From assembly GCF_002950945.1 (NCBI RefSeq), contig NZ_CP012673.1, positions 9,562,501 to 9,626,500 of the forward strand: a DNA stretch of 64,000 nucleotides, in the 5' to 3' direction. This document shows positions 42,401 through 49,948 of the stretch, in pieces. Each line of letters opens with the position of its first letter. Positions within the stretch are counted from its first letter, which is position 1. Below the pieces are notes generated by a model. It did not search any database and was not told where the DNA came from. It was given only the letters and a program-made list of their open reading frames with translations. The DNA comes from Sorangium cellulosum. Its GTDB lineage: Bacteria > Myxococcota_A > Polyangia > Polyangiales > Polyangiaceae. The position numbers were made by a program, and so were the translations under genes.

Positions 42401-43869
42401 GCGCGCGACGCGTCGACCTCGCCGCCGGCGAGCGCGCGCAGCGCCTCCATCACCTCCGCGTGGCGCCTCCGGTGGTCGTCCGCGTCTGCGAGGCGGGTCG
42501 TCGCGTCGCGGCGCTCCCGGTCCGCGGCGTCGAGCTCGGCGCGGGCCGCCGCGAGGCGGCCGCCGAAGCCCTCCGGGGCGAGCGGCGCCGCGCCGAGGCA
42601 CGCCTCGGCCTCGCGCAGCCGCCGGACGGCTTGGTGGTAGGCGCCGGCGCGGCGGTGCAGCTCCTCGATGCCCCGCTGCGCGTCCGCGAGCCCGCCCGCC
42701 GCCCGCTTGTAGCTCTCCTGTGCGCGACGGAGCTCCTCGCGCCGTCGCTCCCGCTCCTCGTCGGCCTCGGCGCGCGCCTGCGCCGCGGCCCTGGCCGCCT
42801 CCTCGGCGCCGCCGAGGGCGGCGGCGTACCGCTCGAGCGCGCCCGCCGCCGCGAGCGCCTGCCGCACCCGCGCGTGCCACGCGCGCGCAGACTCGAGCAC
42901 CTGGCCGAGCTCGCCGCGCCGGCGCTCCAGCGCGTCGAGCTCGGCGACGGTCTCCTCGAGCGCGTCCCGCGCGGCGTCCAGCGCGCCGGCGGCCGCGGCG
43001 CGCGCCGCCTCCGCGTCGACCACGCGGCGCGACAGCTCGTCCGCGCGCTCGCGGGTCGCGAGGAACGCCGCCGCGAACATCGTCTGGCCCGCCTCGAACA
43101 CGCGGCCGATCTCCTGTTCGAGCCGCCGCGACTCCTGCACCTCGGTCCGCGTGCGCCGGCAGGCGTCGAGGTTGGCGCGCATGCGCTGGAGCGTGTCGGC
43201 GAGGCCGCCCTCTTCCTTGAGCAGGAAGGCGCGCAGCTCGGAGGTCAGCGCCCGCGAGATGCCGCCCGTCATGCTCGTCCGGAGCATCTCGTTCAGCTTG
43301 TTGCGCTCCTCGTCGGTGCCGAGGCGCAGCGGCGTCACGCCCTGATCGAAGAGCGCGGCGAAGTAGTCGCGGGCCGACACGAACGACTGCAGCCGCCCGC
43401 CGAGGCGCGCCGCGCTCTCGCGGAGCTCGGGCAGCTCGGGCACCACCTCGCTGTCGCCCTGGCTCACGAGCAGGAGGTCCTGGAGGCGCACGTCCTCGCC
43501 GAGCCCCGACACGACGAAGGGTGTCGGCTCGACGGACGGCTCGCCCTTGCGCTCCAGGTGGACGCCGGCGACGAGCCGGCGCCCCGACGGGAGGACGACG
43601 TCGAGCGCGGCGTACGAGGGGCGGCCGGGCTCCCCGAGCCGCCCCCAGATGCCCTTGTCGCCGCCGGTGGCGCCCGTCTCGCCGAGGTTCGTGAAGCGCA
43701 GGCGCGACATGTCCGGCAGGAGGACCACGTACGCGGCGATCATCACCGTCGTCTTGCCGGCGCCGTTCGCGCCCTCGAGCGCCGTGACGTGGCGGTCGAG
43801 GAGGTACCGCTCGTAGAAGACCCCCTTCCAGTTGACGAGGGCGAGCGCCGCCGCGCGGGTGCGGCTCAT
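39448..43869 (-). CDS. jetC: Wadjet SMC-like ATPase JetC / MksB
   Basis: This 1473-aa protein is the loop-extruding motor. The N-terminal head has Walker A GANGAGKTTVMIA (about 34-44) after ALVNWKGVFYERY, typical of the MukB/MksB/JetC group. Long Glu/Arg/Ala-rich coiled coils occupy about 270-640 and 790-1180, with a hinge-like globular part between (about 660-770). The C-terminal head has the ABC signature TRLSTGEAIGVG (about 1365) and Walker B LRFLFLDEANRLSHDN (about 1406). Start and stop each overlap the neighbouring genes by 4 bp. It should recognise closed-circular DNA by extrusion and hand it to JetD. Confidence 0.92.
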   Translation of the reverse strand: MSRTRAAALALVNWKGVFYERYLLDRHVTALEGANGAGKTTVMIAAYVVLLPDMSRLRFTNLGETGATGGDKGIWGRLGEPGRPSYAALDVVLPSGRRLVAGVHLERKGEPSVEPTPFVVSGLGEDVRLQDLLLVSQGDSEVVPELPELRESAARLGGRLQSFVSARDYFAALFDQGVTPLRLGTDEERNKLNEMLRTSMTGGISRALTSELRAFLLKEEGGLADTLQRMRANLDACRRTRTEVQESRRLEQEIGRVFEAGQTMFAAAFLATRERADELSRRVVDAEAARAAAAGALDAARDALEETVAELDALERRRGELGQVLESARAWHARVRQALAAAGALERYAAALGGAEEAARAAAQARAEADEERERRREELRRAQESYKRAAGGLADAQRGIEELHRRAGAYHQAVRRLREAEACLGAAPLAPEGFGGRLAAARAELDAADRERRDATTRLADADDHRRRHAEVMEALRALAGGEVDASRAHGAAVEALRHLRELAALAGRLPAIEGELGEARRLEARQARARGQAKQLGVPLTGEPAVALVGRLLGEVEAERADHEEQERAARSAAAATEALLKDLEARRRELTAREPEWREHDARAARLGAHLGVAVADRAALDAARSALAEQLATARRSEELAREAQERLLREARELLSAGGPFAPELLELKDRLGAELVALGFEDVALAEAAELEARLGDLAQALVVDDPEGAARAIAGRPDALADVLLVAREADLEGLASARSAVEVGERDVAVDEGIALRVSRVPSRPRLGRRAREERAADLRRQAEAEARALDEASARRREIERLVADGEALLAGHAVWLAGDPAPALAAARRAIGEAGAQLERHRAAAARHAEAARALRPHVDGLRALLGEAMLLDPPDHGERARALEAERAAALSAKVRVAAQGRHAELVDRQLATLRQPPLSDDEVARLRERALELKARRERLDAGIDALAYVRANVEALGWDEAPRRLADGQALVPALEEQLREADEQLRAAEAAARGADERFDEATARFQDADGRRRVAVQEHAAAAERFEELGVPAPREEAAAAAAGEVSRLEGELRTHDRRRDDLLTARGGQEGALREAEGRVKDADEKLASERREAEPAVKRWDDLRERAARHGLLGGLLAGAPGELGDVRGHVNLVQEARTRRELLLDRLRAAQGGAALLAELQVLRDTSDAAFADAYLELWLTVRDWLRRRLPAQVAEVDDPRDALLRLRDQLSSLEERLARQESDLRGASEDVARGIDVQIRKARGQVTRLNKNLEGVSFGSIQGIRVRLNPVERMEQVLRALREGAAQGLLFQAEMPIEEALDEIFRRYGGGRTGGQRLLDYREYVHLQVEIRRKAGADWEVANPTRLSTGEAIGVGAALMMVVLTEWERDATLLRGKKSHGSLRFLFLDEANRLSHDNLGVLFDLCQTLDLQLLIAAPEVARAEGNTTYRLVRRTTPDGREEVLVSGRRTRAEA

Positions 43870-44555
43870 CGGGCGGGCTCCTCGTCCGGGGCGGCGTCCT
43901 CCTCGGCGCCCGGCTCGTCGCCGCCGCTCGCGTCGCCGAGGAGCACCTCGCCCCGCGCGACGAGCCGCTCCAGCGCCGCGCCTCGGTCGCCGAGGCCGCG
44001 CACGGGCTCGGCGAAGCGCATCAAGGCCGGGCGCAGGCGGAGGCGCGCCTCGTCGAGGACGTCCACGAAGCCGAGGTCCGCGAGCCGGCGCAGCGCCTCC
44101 CCGACCTGCGCGCGCACCGTCTCCGCGGCGACGCGCTCGTCGTACTTGCGCTTGCGCGGGCTCAGCGTGCGGACGAGGATCTCCGCGCCGACCAGGCCCG
44201 AGAGGCGCCCGAGGAGCGCCTCGCGCGCGACGAGCCCGCCGTGCTGGAGCGTCGCCGGGTCGAGGTAGAGGAGCGCGAGCGTCTGGCCGACGAGCATCTC
44301 CCCCGACGAGAGCTGCCTCCGCCCGAGCCGATCGCCCGAGGGGAGGAGGTAGAAGTACCCGTCGCTCTGCTGGACGAGCTCGCAGCCGAACCGCCGGTAG
44401 AACCCCTCGAGGAGCGCCTGCGCGTCGGCGAGGTAGTCGTAGGCGGTGCCGTCGTCGCGGCCGATGTGCCGCCCGCGGCGCAGCATCAGGTCGACCTCGG
44501 GGAAGTGCTCGTCCGCGATCGCCGCTTCCAGCGTGAGGAAGGTCGAGTCTCTCAC
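43866..44555 (-). CDS. jetB: Wadjet KITE subunit JetB / MksE
   Basis: The start is a GTG overlapping the jetA stop (GTGA) and the stop overlaps the jetC ATG. The 229-aa product begins VRDSTFLTLEAAIADEHFPE and has the winged-helix character of MukE/MksE (LLRRGRHIGRDDGTAYDYLA; YFYLLPSGDRLGRRQLSSGE). The C-terminal 30 residues are acidic and probably disordered. It should bridge the kleisin JetA and the SMC heads. Size and position match the second subunit of Wadjet operons. Confidence 0.85.
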   Translation of the reverse strand: MRDSTFLTLEAAIADEHFPEVDLMLRRGRHIGRDDGTAYDYLADAQALLEGFYRRFGCELVQQSDGYFYLLPSGDRLGRRQLSSGEMLVGQTLALLYLDPATLQHGGLVAREALLGRLSGLVGAEILVRTLSPRKRKYDERVAAETVRAQVGEALRRLADLGFVDVLDEARLRLRPALMRFAEPVRGLGDRGAALERLVARGEVLLGDASGGDEPGAEEDAAPDEEPAR

Positions 44556-45877
44556 GGCGCGCCCCTCCCCTCGACGGCCCAGTCCTCGATCTCGATCCGC
44601 TCGAGGACGTGCGCCCAGGGCCGCTCGCGCTCGCTCCGCACCCGCGCGCGGCGGGCGACCGCGTCGGCGATGCGCCCCGCCGCCGCGTAGCGCACGGGCT
44701 CCGGGAGGCCGGGGAGGACGCGCGCCGACACCGCGGCGAGCGTCGCCGCGCCCTCGTCCAGGGCCCGCTCGACGAGCGCCTCGATGTCCGCGACGAGGCG
44801 CTCGGGCTCGACCCACGCGGGGGCCGCCTCGCGATCGGCGCGGGGTCGCTCCACGGGCGGGCGCTCGACGCGGGCCTCGAGCGGGCGGAGGAGCCGGATC
44901 GAGGGCGCGCGCGCCGTCACGAGATGGAACGGGCGCGAGGGCCACGCGGCGAGCTGGTCGCGCAGGCGCTGGCTCAGCGCGCGCTCGGGGTCGAGCCGCA
45001 CGACGTCCCGCAGGTAGCGGTGCACATACTGGTAGTACTCGGACCACGCCCGCTGCCGCGCGGCTCCCCACGCCGCGATCCGATCGACGTGCTCGATGAC
45101 GCGCTGCACCGTCGCCTCGGCGTCGGCGTTCGAGGCGGAGATCGCGAGCGTCTGGATCTCCTGCAAGAGGGCGACGAAGTGGTTCGTGTCCCTGAGCAGG
45201 ATCTCGTTCAGCTCTCGGAGCGTGCTGGTCGTCGTGTCGAGCAGGCTTTGGCAGCGGTCGACGGCGCTGAACCAGTCGGCCGACAGCAGGGTCGCGATCT
45301 CGGCCTGCACCTCTTCCTGCTGGGCGTCGAGGCCGCGCTGCCTGCGCTCGATGCCCGAGACGAGGTCGGCGACGGTGACGCGGAGCGGCCCCGCGACCGT
45401 GGCGCGCCACGCGCCGTCGCCCTCGGCCTTCCTCGCGGCGGCGAGGATCTCGGCGAGCTGCGCGCGGAGGGTGCCGGTGAGCAGGGTCAGGCTCTCGCGC
45501 GTGAGCGCCTCGTCGGCGAGGAAGTACTCGACGACCGCCGCCGCGAGCCTGGTGAGCGCGTATTCGCCCGCGCGCACGAGGCCGGCGCCGTCGACGCGCG
45601 CGAGCATCCGCTGCTCGCGGAGCCGCTGGATCGCGTGCGTCGCGCGCTTGCGCGGGTTCTCGGCGCCGGGATCGACGACGTCGCAGACCTGCTCGAACAG
45701 GTCGACGAGGGCGTCCTCTTCGAATGACGCCAGGGCCGCCTTGTCCGCGCGCAGGTAGAGCCCCGCGAGGAAGCAGAGGTCGACCGTCTTCAGGTCGAGG
45801 TTCACCCGGTCGCGCGCGAGGGAGGCGATGACGCGGCTGGGGTCGGCGGGAGGCCTCGTGTCGTGTCCTGGTTCCAC
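44552..45877 (-). CDS. jetA: Wadjet kleisin subunit JetA / MksF
   Basis: This is the first gene of the operon, 441 aa from a GTG start. Residues 20-50 (RDRVNLDLKTVDLCFLAGLY) resemble the N-terminal winged helix of MukF/MksF. A central helical region (about 150-300, with RRQRGLDAQQEEVQAEIATL) and a C-terminal winged-helix-like part follow, as expected of a kleisin that bridges SMC heads. The order A-B-C-D with 4-bp overlaps throughout indicates one mRNA and matched stoichiometry. I did not assign the Wadjet subtype; the MukF/MksF-like sequence favours the MksBEFG-like type. Confidence 0.85.
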   Translation of the reverse strand: MEPGHDTRPPADPSRVIASLARDRVNLDLKTVDLCFLAGLYLRADKAALASFEEDALVDLFEQVCDVVDPGAENPRKRATHAIQRLREQRMLARVDGAGLVRAGEYALTRLAAAVVEYFLADEALTRESLTLLTGTLRAQLAEILAAARKAEGDGAWRATVAGPLRVTVADLVSGIERRQRGLDAQQEEVQAEIATLLSADWFSAVDRCQSLLDTTTSTLRELNEILLRDTNHFVALLQEIQTLAISASNADAEATVQRVIEHVDRIAAWGAARQRAWSEYYQYVHRYLRDVVRLDPERALSQRLRDQLAAWPSRPFHLVTARAPSIRLLRPLEARVERPPVERPRADREAAPAWVEPERLVADIEALVERALDEGAATLAAVSARVLPGLPEPVRYAAAGRIADAVARRARVRSERERPWAHVLERIEIEDWAVEGRGAP

Positions 45878-46215
45878 GTACCCGTGACGGCGATGGGGTG
45901 GCGGTCATAACGTGGAAGGGATGACGGGTCAACGTGCCGCCGGGCACGATGGCCTGTCCCGGGGCAGCCCGGCGGGCGCGGCTGCGCCCCCACCGCGCCT
46001 CTCGCCCTCGCCGCCGGCGACGCGCGCGACCTCGGCCGAAGGCCGGATGCCGTCTGGCGGCGCGCAGACGTCGCCCGCCGTTCCGGGGACCGTGCGGCGG
46101 CGTGTCCGCCGCGCGCCTCGGACTCAAGGGCAAACGCCAATCGCGGGTGCGCCACATGAAGAAAGCGGGCGACAGGGTGTCGCGGCGAGAATTTCCAACA
46201 CGAGAAAGGAATGCA
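45878..46215. other. Divergent intergenic region upstream of the Wadjet operon
   Basis: About 340 bp that must hold the Wadjet promoter and that of the plus-strand genes. Palindromic patches occur but no operator can be named. Confidence 0.4.
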
Positions 46216-46395
46216 ATGAAGACATTGCGCGCAGGGCTCGATCTCTCCACCTCGATGGCGGATGGAGGCAAGCTCGTGTTCGTCCCACGATCCACGCTCC
46301 AACAGGCCTGCGGAGCGCCCCATCGGACGAGCGTCCTGAAATGCATTCCGGCCGTCACGGAATGGCAAATTCGTCGACGATTCCGGAATGCATGA
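46216..46395 (+). CDS. Small protein coupled to the next gene (candidate)
   Basis: A 59-codon frame (MKTLRAGLDLSTSMADGGKL) follows GAGAAAGGAATG and ends in a TGA that overlaps the ATG of the following gene. The ribosome site and the overlap favour real translation, but there is no recognisable family and the C-terminus is composition-poor. It may be a leader peptide that couples translation. Confidence 0.35.
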   Translation: MKTLRAGLDLSTSMADGGKLVFVPRSTLQQACGAPHRTSVLKCIPAVTEWQIRRRFRNA

Positions 46396-47618
46396 CCTTG
46401 TCCGATCCGGTGCCGCTTGAGCATCACGAACCGCTTGACGCGTCCACCCTCATGGCCTTGGATGGCGGCGGGAGCGATGACGAGATGAGCAAGAGTCACG
46501 TGGCCGCGGCGCGGCGTGCGAAGAGAAAGCATGAGAAGGAGCAGAAGCGGAAGAAGAGGCCACCCCACAAGCCACTCGGGGTGAGCACGCGCCAGGCGGT
46601 CCCCGCGTCTGCCCCTCCCCTACGGTGGCATCCAGAGATCCAGGGCATCGAGGGCCTCGCGGCGCTCGCTCAGGTCCCGTTCTACGAGGCGGCGCGCATG
46701 GCAGACGCCTTCGCGCGCGCGCATGGGGCATCGCATCCGCTGTACGCTGCGGTCTGGACGCGCGAGAGGGTGTGTGCGCTGGAGACCTCCGCGCTCGTGA
46801 CTCGGCTCGAGCAGCTCGGTATCCGGGTGGACCACGACAGGTTCATCGCGGAGACGCCGTGGTTCGGCTCCGCCGTGCGGTGGGCTCGAGAGACATGGCT
46901 CCCGTTCGCTCCGGCTCACGCCGACGTGCATGCGCGCGACTTCGTCGCCCTTGCCGCGTGCGAGCTCTGGAAGCGCTGGCGCCCCGAGTCGCCGTCGCAG
47001 GAGGGGTTGCACGAGCTGCTGCTGGTCGGTGAGGATCACGCGGAACGTCAGGACGACATCGCGGCGACGGAGCACTGGATCCGCTTCTGGAGGTGTCTCC
47101 GGCCGCTGCTCACGCCCGAGCTGCGGACCACGGGCGCCGCCGGCGAGCTCCTCGGGGTCGACGACAGCGTGCTCTTCAACTGGGCGTCCGACTTCTCGAT
47201 GGCGGCCACGTACGCGGCGCCGCAGGACGCGGCGCTCGGGCGTCGTGCGGCGGAGGTGCAAGGAGAGATCCTCACCCAGTTCTCCGCGGAACAGGATTCG
47301 TGGAGACTGCCTCTCGTCTGCGATCGTGCCGAGGTGCTGTACGTGACGGGGGAGCGAATCGAGGCGGAGCGCATCCTGCGCGAGCAGATCGAGGCGCACC
47401 CCACGAGCGCAGGAGCCTACGTCACGCTGGCCGAGCTCTGGGCCCCGTACGGAAGCGAGGATCGCGAAGCGATCACCCGCTCCCTCGCGCTCCTTGCTCA
47501 GGCAGCCGCGCGACCCGTCAAGGACGCCGCCAGCTGGGATCTCGCCGTCCGCATCAAGGGGTTGCGGACGCAGCTCCGGGCGTGTGGCGGTGACGCCGGC
47601 AAGGCGGTCACGGTGTAG
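46392..47618 (+). CDS. Conserved-looking protein of unknown function with TPR-like C-terminus
   Basis: With the ATG at 46392 the product is 408 aa. Residues 45-75 are strongly basic (AAARRAKRKHEKEQKRKKRP), like a nucleic-acid contact or linker. The middle part is helical with many Trp and acidic residues (ETPWFGSAVRWARETWLPFA). The C-terminal 100 residues (RAEVLYVTGERIEAERILRE, HPTSAGAYVTLAELW) read as one or two tetratricopeptide-like hairpins. It is divergent from the Wadjet operon, so a link to defence is possible only by position. I do not recognise the family. Confidence 0.6.
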   Translation: MTLSDPVPLEHHEPLDASTLMALDGGGSDDEMSKSHVAAARRAKRKHEKEQKRKKRPPHKPLGVSTRQAVPASAPPLRWHPEIQGIEGLAALAQVPFYEAARMADAFARAHGASHPLYAAVWTRERVCALETSALVTRLEQLGIRVDHDRFIAETPWFGSAVRWARETWLPFAPAHADVHARDFVALAACELWKRWRPESPSQEGLHELLLVGEDHAERQDDIAATEHWIRFWRCLRPLLTPELRTTGAAGELLGVDDSVLFNWASDFSMAATYAAPQDAALGRRAAEVQGEILTQFSAEQDSWRLPLVCDRAEVLYVTGERIEAERILREQIEAHPTSAGAYVTLAELWAPYGSEDREAITRSLALLAQAAARPVKDAASWDLAVRIKGLRTQLRACGGDAGKAVTV

Positions 47619-48080
47619 GCAGTGCATACACCGCGGCGCTGTGGATGGAGCCGGAACAGGACCGGTAAACCGCTGCGTCGTCCCGCATTGACCACGAGGC
47701 ATGCAACGGCCTCCCGCGGCGGAACCTCCGGACGACGAAGGTCGGTACGAGCATTCCGGCAGGTCGTCGTTCCGTAGCGGCCCCCGTCCCCCATCGACCG
47801 CGCATACCAGTCGCCGAGCGCGGTCACGTGATATGACGCAAGCGAGGCGGAGTTGTTCGTCTGCGCGCGCCGATCCCGCCGAAGCGTCTCCGGCGCCGGA
47901 GCGCAGCGAGGCGCTGGCGACACACCTCCTCGGCGGCCTGTGCAGTTGCGGATGGCGGCTCCCCGTTTGGGAACCTTCGGCGTTCCTCACTGAGCGCCGG
48001 CATCTGGTGCCGAGAGCGCCGGAGCGTGGTGCCGAGAGATTGCTCGGTCGCCCTCGTCGAGCGGATGGGGGGCCGCCGGC
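47619..48080. other. Intergenic region with left copy of the 70-bp inverted repeat
   Basis: About 460 bp between a plus-strand gene and a minus-strand gene. It holds the 47690-47759 repeat copy. Open frames crossing it show no family pattern. Confidence 0.45.
47690..47759 (-). repeat. 70-bp inverted repeat, left copy
   Basis: This stretch is the reverse complement of 49030-49099 with about four differences. Shared blocks are CACGAGGCATGCAACGGCCT, CCTCCGGACGACGAAG and GCATTCCGG. The right copy directly abuts the first degenerate CRISPR repeat. Read on the minus strand, this copy runs into TCAATGCGGG, similar to a repeat start. Confidence 0.7.
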
Positions 48081-48922
48081 TCATGTCGCCCGCAGGTGGT
48101 CGAGCACCTCCATCCACGCGAAGAGCGAGGAGCGCACCCTCGCCAGGAGCGCCGCGAGCTGGGCGTACGGGGGCTCGTCCCGCTCGCGATCGGGATCGTC
48201 CCAGCGCCGTGGGAGGTCGATCGCCTGCCACGCGGAGAGCTCGATGGCGTGCAGCCGCAGCTCGCCCGCGGGGCCGCACACGAGGCGCACGCTCGGGTCG
48301 TCTTGCCAGGCGAGGATCGCGACGCTCCCGTCGCCCTCGTCCACCGCCACGTCGTCGGGTAGGAGGCGCTCGACCCGCTCGAGGCGCCCGAGTGCCTCCC
48401 GCGCCCACCGGGACCATGCCTCCCTAGAAGCACAAACGGGTTGAACCAGCCTGAAACGAGCAGAAGTTCGAACCGCCAAGAACGCCAAGAAGAATATAAT
48501 ATCTTGGCGTCCTTGGCGCCTTGGCGTCCTTGGCGGTTTATCTCTCGCTCGATCAACGTGATCGGTGTTCTAGAGGGCATCGGCAGCAGCTTGTCCCGGC
48601 GCACATGAGCGCCGAGCGTCACGTCGACCCGAAGCGACGGGCGGTCGGTGTCCATGTCCCTCCCGTTGCGACCGAGGAGCGTGGCGAGCACATCCTCCTC
48701 ACAGAATTGACCTCGCATCGTCTGCAGCGCGGTCCAGCACCAGGAGACGGTCGCGGCGACGAAGAACGGCTTGGTCCGTTGACCGCCGAGCGGTTCGACA
48801 TGGACCTTGAAGCGCCGGTCCATGGATCGGAGGTCGACGGTCACGTCTTCGAAGCCGAGGACGGACAGGCGCGATTCCACGAGTGCGCGGCGCCAGGTTT
48901 CTCTGAGCTCTTCGTGGTTCAT
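48081..48922 (-). pseudogene. Unknown gene split by a 141-bp insertion element
   Basis: The first part (MNHEELRETWRRALVESRLS to KLLPMPSR) stops being gene-like at the element 48429-48569. The second part (REAWSRWAREALGRLERVER to MEVLDHLRAT, stop at 48081) is in another frame. Deleting the element and one CTAGA copy joins them in frame as MPSREAWSRW. The intact protein would be about 230 aa, with a hydrophobic/Trp centre (VSWCWTALQTMRGQF) and an acidic C-terminal half. I do not recognise the family. It lies between the two 70-bp inverted repeats. Confidence 0.7.
48429..48569 (-). mobile_element. 141-bp non-autonomous palindromic element, copy 2, with CTAGA duplication
   Basis: The element is flanked by CTAGA at 48424-48428 and 48570-48574. 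It contains an inverted repeat (AACCGCCAAG at 48471-48480 against CTTGGCGGTT at 48529-48538) with further CGCCAAG/CTTGGCG pairs around an AT-rich loop. A second copy lies at 7340-7482. It encodes no transposase and so must be moved in trans, as MITEs or REP-like elements are. Confidence 0.75.
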
Positions 48923-49029
48923 GAGCATCGTAGGCGAAGTGCGCCTCGCGCTCAACGCACATCGCGCCCGCGCCAGGATTCAATAATCGGCTCGGCGCAG
49001 ACCAAACGACGACAATTTCCCGCTCCTGA

Positions 49030-49099
49030 CCGGAATGCCCGTACCGAGCTTCGTCGTCCGGAGGTGCCGCCGCGGGAGGCCGTTGCATGCCTCGTGGTC
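49030..49099 (+). repeat. 70-bp inverted repeat, right copy; possible CRISPR leader or trailer
   Basis: It matches 47690-47759 in reverse complement. It ends exactly where a degenerate CRISPR repeat begins (GTCTCCGATGCCCGCTGAGC from about 49097), so it may be a CRISPR flank that was duplicated with the intervening gene. Confidence 0.65.
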
Positions 49100-49541
49100 T
49101 CCGATGCCCGCTGAGCGGGCATGCCCTGCTGCCCGGGGACGGAACGCGCAATGCCTCACGATGACTAGGCTGCTCAATGCCCTTTGAGCAGGCATGTCAT
49201 ATTCGGGGTCCGGAATACGACCCTGCACCGCCAGGACATGTGAGCCGTGCCGCTGCGAGGATGGGGTCGTGAAGGCCTCAATGCCCTTTGAGTAGGCATG
49301 TCTTGTTCGAAACCCTGTTCAACATCCTGTAGCACCAGCACCATTTGACCTGTTTCAATGCCCTTTGAGCAGGCATGTCTTGTTCGGGCAACCCCGAGTC
49401 GCACACCATCAGGGTGATCGACAACCTGTTTCAATGCCCTTTGAGCGGGCATGTCTTGTTCGGGGATCTGGGAGGCCTGCACGGCCACTTGCGGCACCAC
49501 AGAGGGGTTTCAATGCCCTTTGAGCAGGCATGTCTTGTTCG
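49097..49541 (+). CRISPR. Short CRISPR array, 35-bp repeats, 41-44-bp spacers
   Basis: The consensus repeat starts GTTTCAATGCCCTTTGAGCA and ends GGCATGTCTTGTTCG. Good copies begin at 49275, 49352, 49428 and 49507; a diverged copy begins at 49171 and a degenerate one at about 49097. Spacers 49310-49351 (42 bp), 49387-49427 (41 bp) and 49463-49506 (44 bp) are unrelated to each other. The interval 49206-49274 is longer (69 bp) and may have lost a repeat. The palindromic part TGCCCTTTGAGCAGGCA would form the crRNA hairpin. cas6 lies 400 bp downstream; no adaptation or effector genes are in the window. Confidence 0.92.
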
Positions 49542-49555
49542 GGAGGCACCTCTAA

Positions 49556-49945
49556 ATGCCCAGCCGCCCTACGACCGCGGCGCGGCGCCCGCCTTCATCC
49601 AGGCGCGAATGCAGCGGCTCGGGCTCGACCTGGACGCGATCACCGGCCTCTCGCCCCAGGCGCTGTTCGATGTCGCCAGATCGCCTGAGTGGACCGGGAT
49701 GAGGAACCTGCTCCGTTCCGAGGAGGTCCCTCCGGAGATCGCGCTGGCGGTGCGCGACCTCTTCGCGCGTTCTCGCGACTTCCGCGACCGGCGCTGCCAC
49801 GCGGGCGATCTGGTGAGCGCGGCCTGGTATCGGCCCGTCCCCGCGGTGCTGCCCGGCCCGTGGCAGCTCGCCGCCCAGGCCGTGCTCGGCAGGAGCCCCG
49901 TCAGCCGGCGAGGCGCCGCTCCTCCGCCCTCTTCCCGCGCGTCCC
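49556..49945 (+). pseudogene. Unrecognised gene fragment between the CRISPR array and cas6
   Basis: A frame with clear coding bias reads AQPPYDRGAAPAFIQARMQR, then LGLDLDAITGLSPQALFDVA, then DLFARSRDFRDRR and AWYRPVPAVLPGPWQLA. Upstream the frame runs into CRISPR sequence and downstream it runs out of frame over cas6 without a proper stop. It seems to be the 3' part of a gene whose beginning was replaced by, or lost to, the array. I do not recognise the family. Confidence 0.45.
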
Positions 49946-49948
49946 CCG

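Noticed and set aside
45912..46391. 160-codon N-terminal extension of the 46392 gene
   Set aside because: The upstream in-frame text is Arg/Pro/Gly-rich without a ribosome site, and the ATGA overlap with the small frame at 46216-46395 supports the later start.
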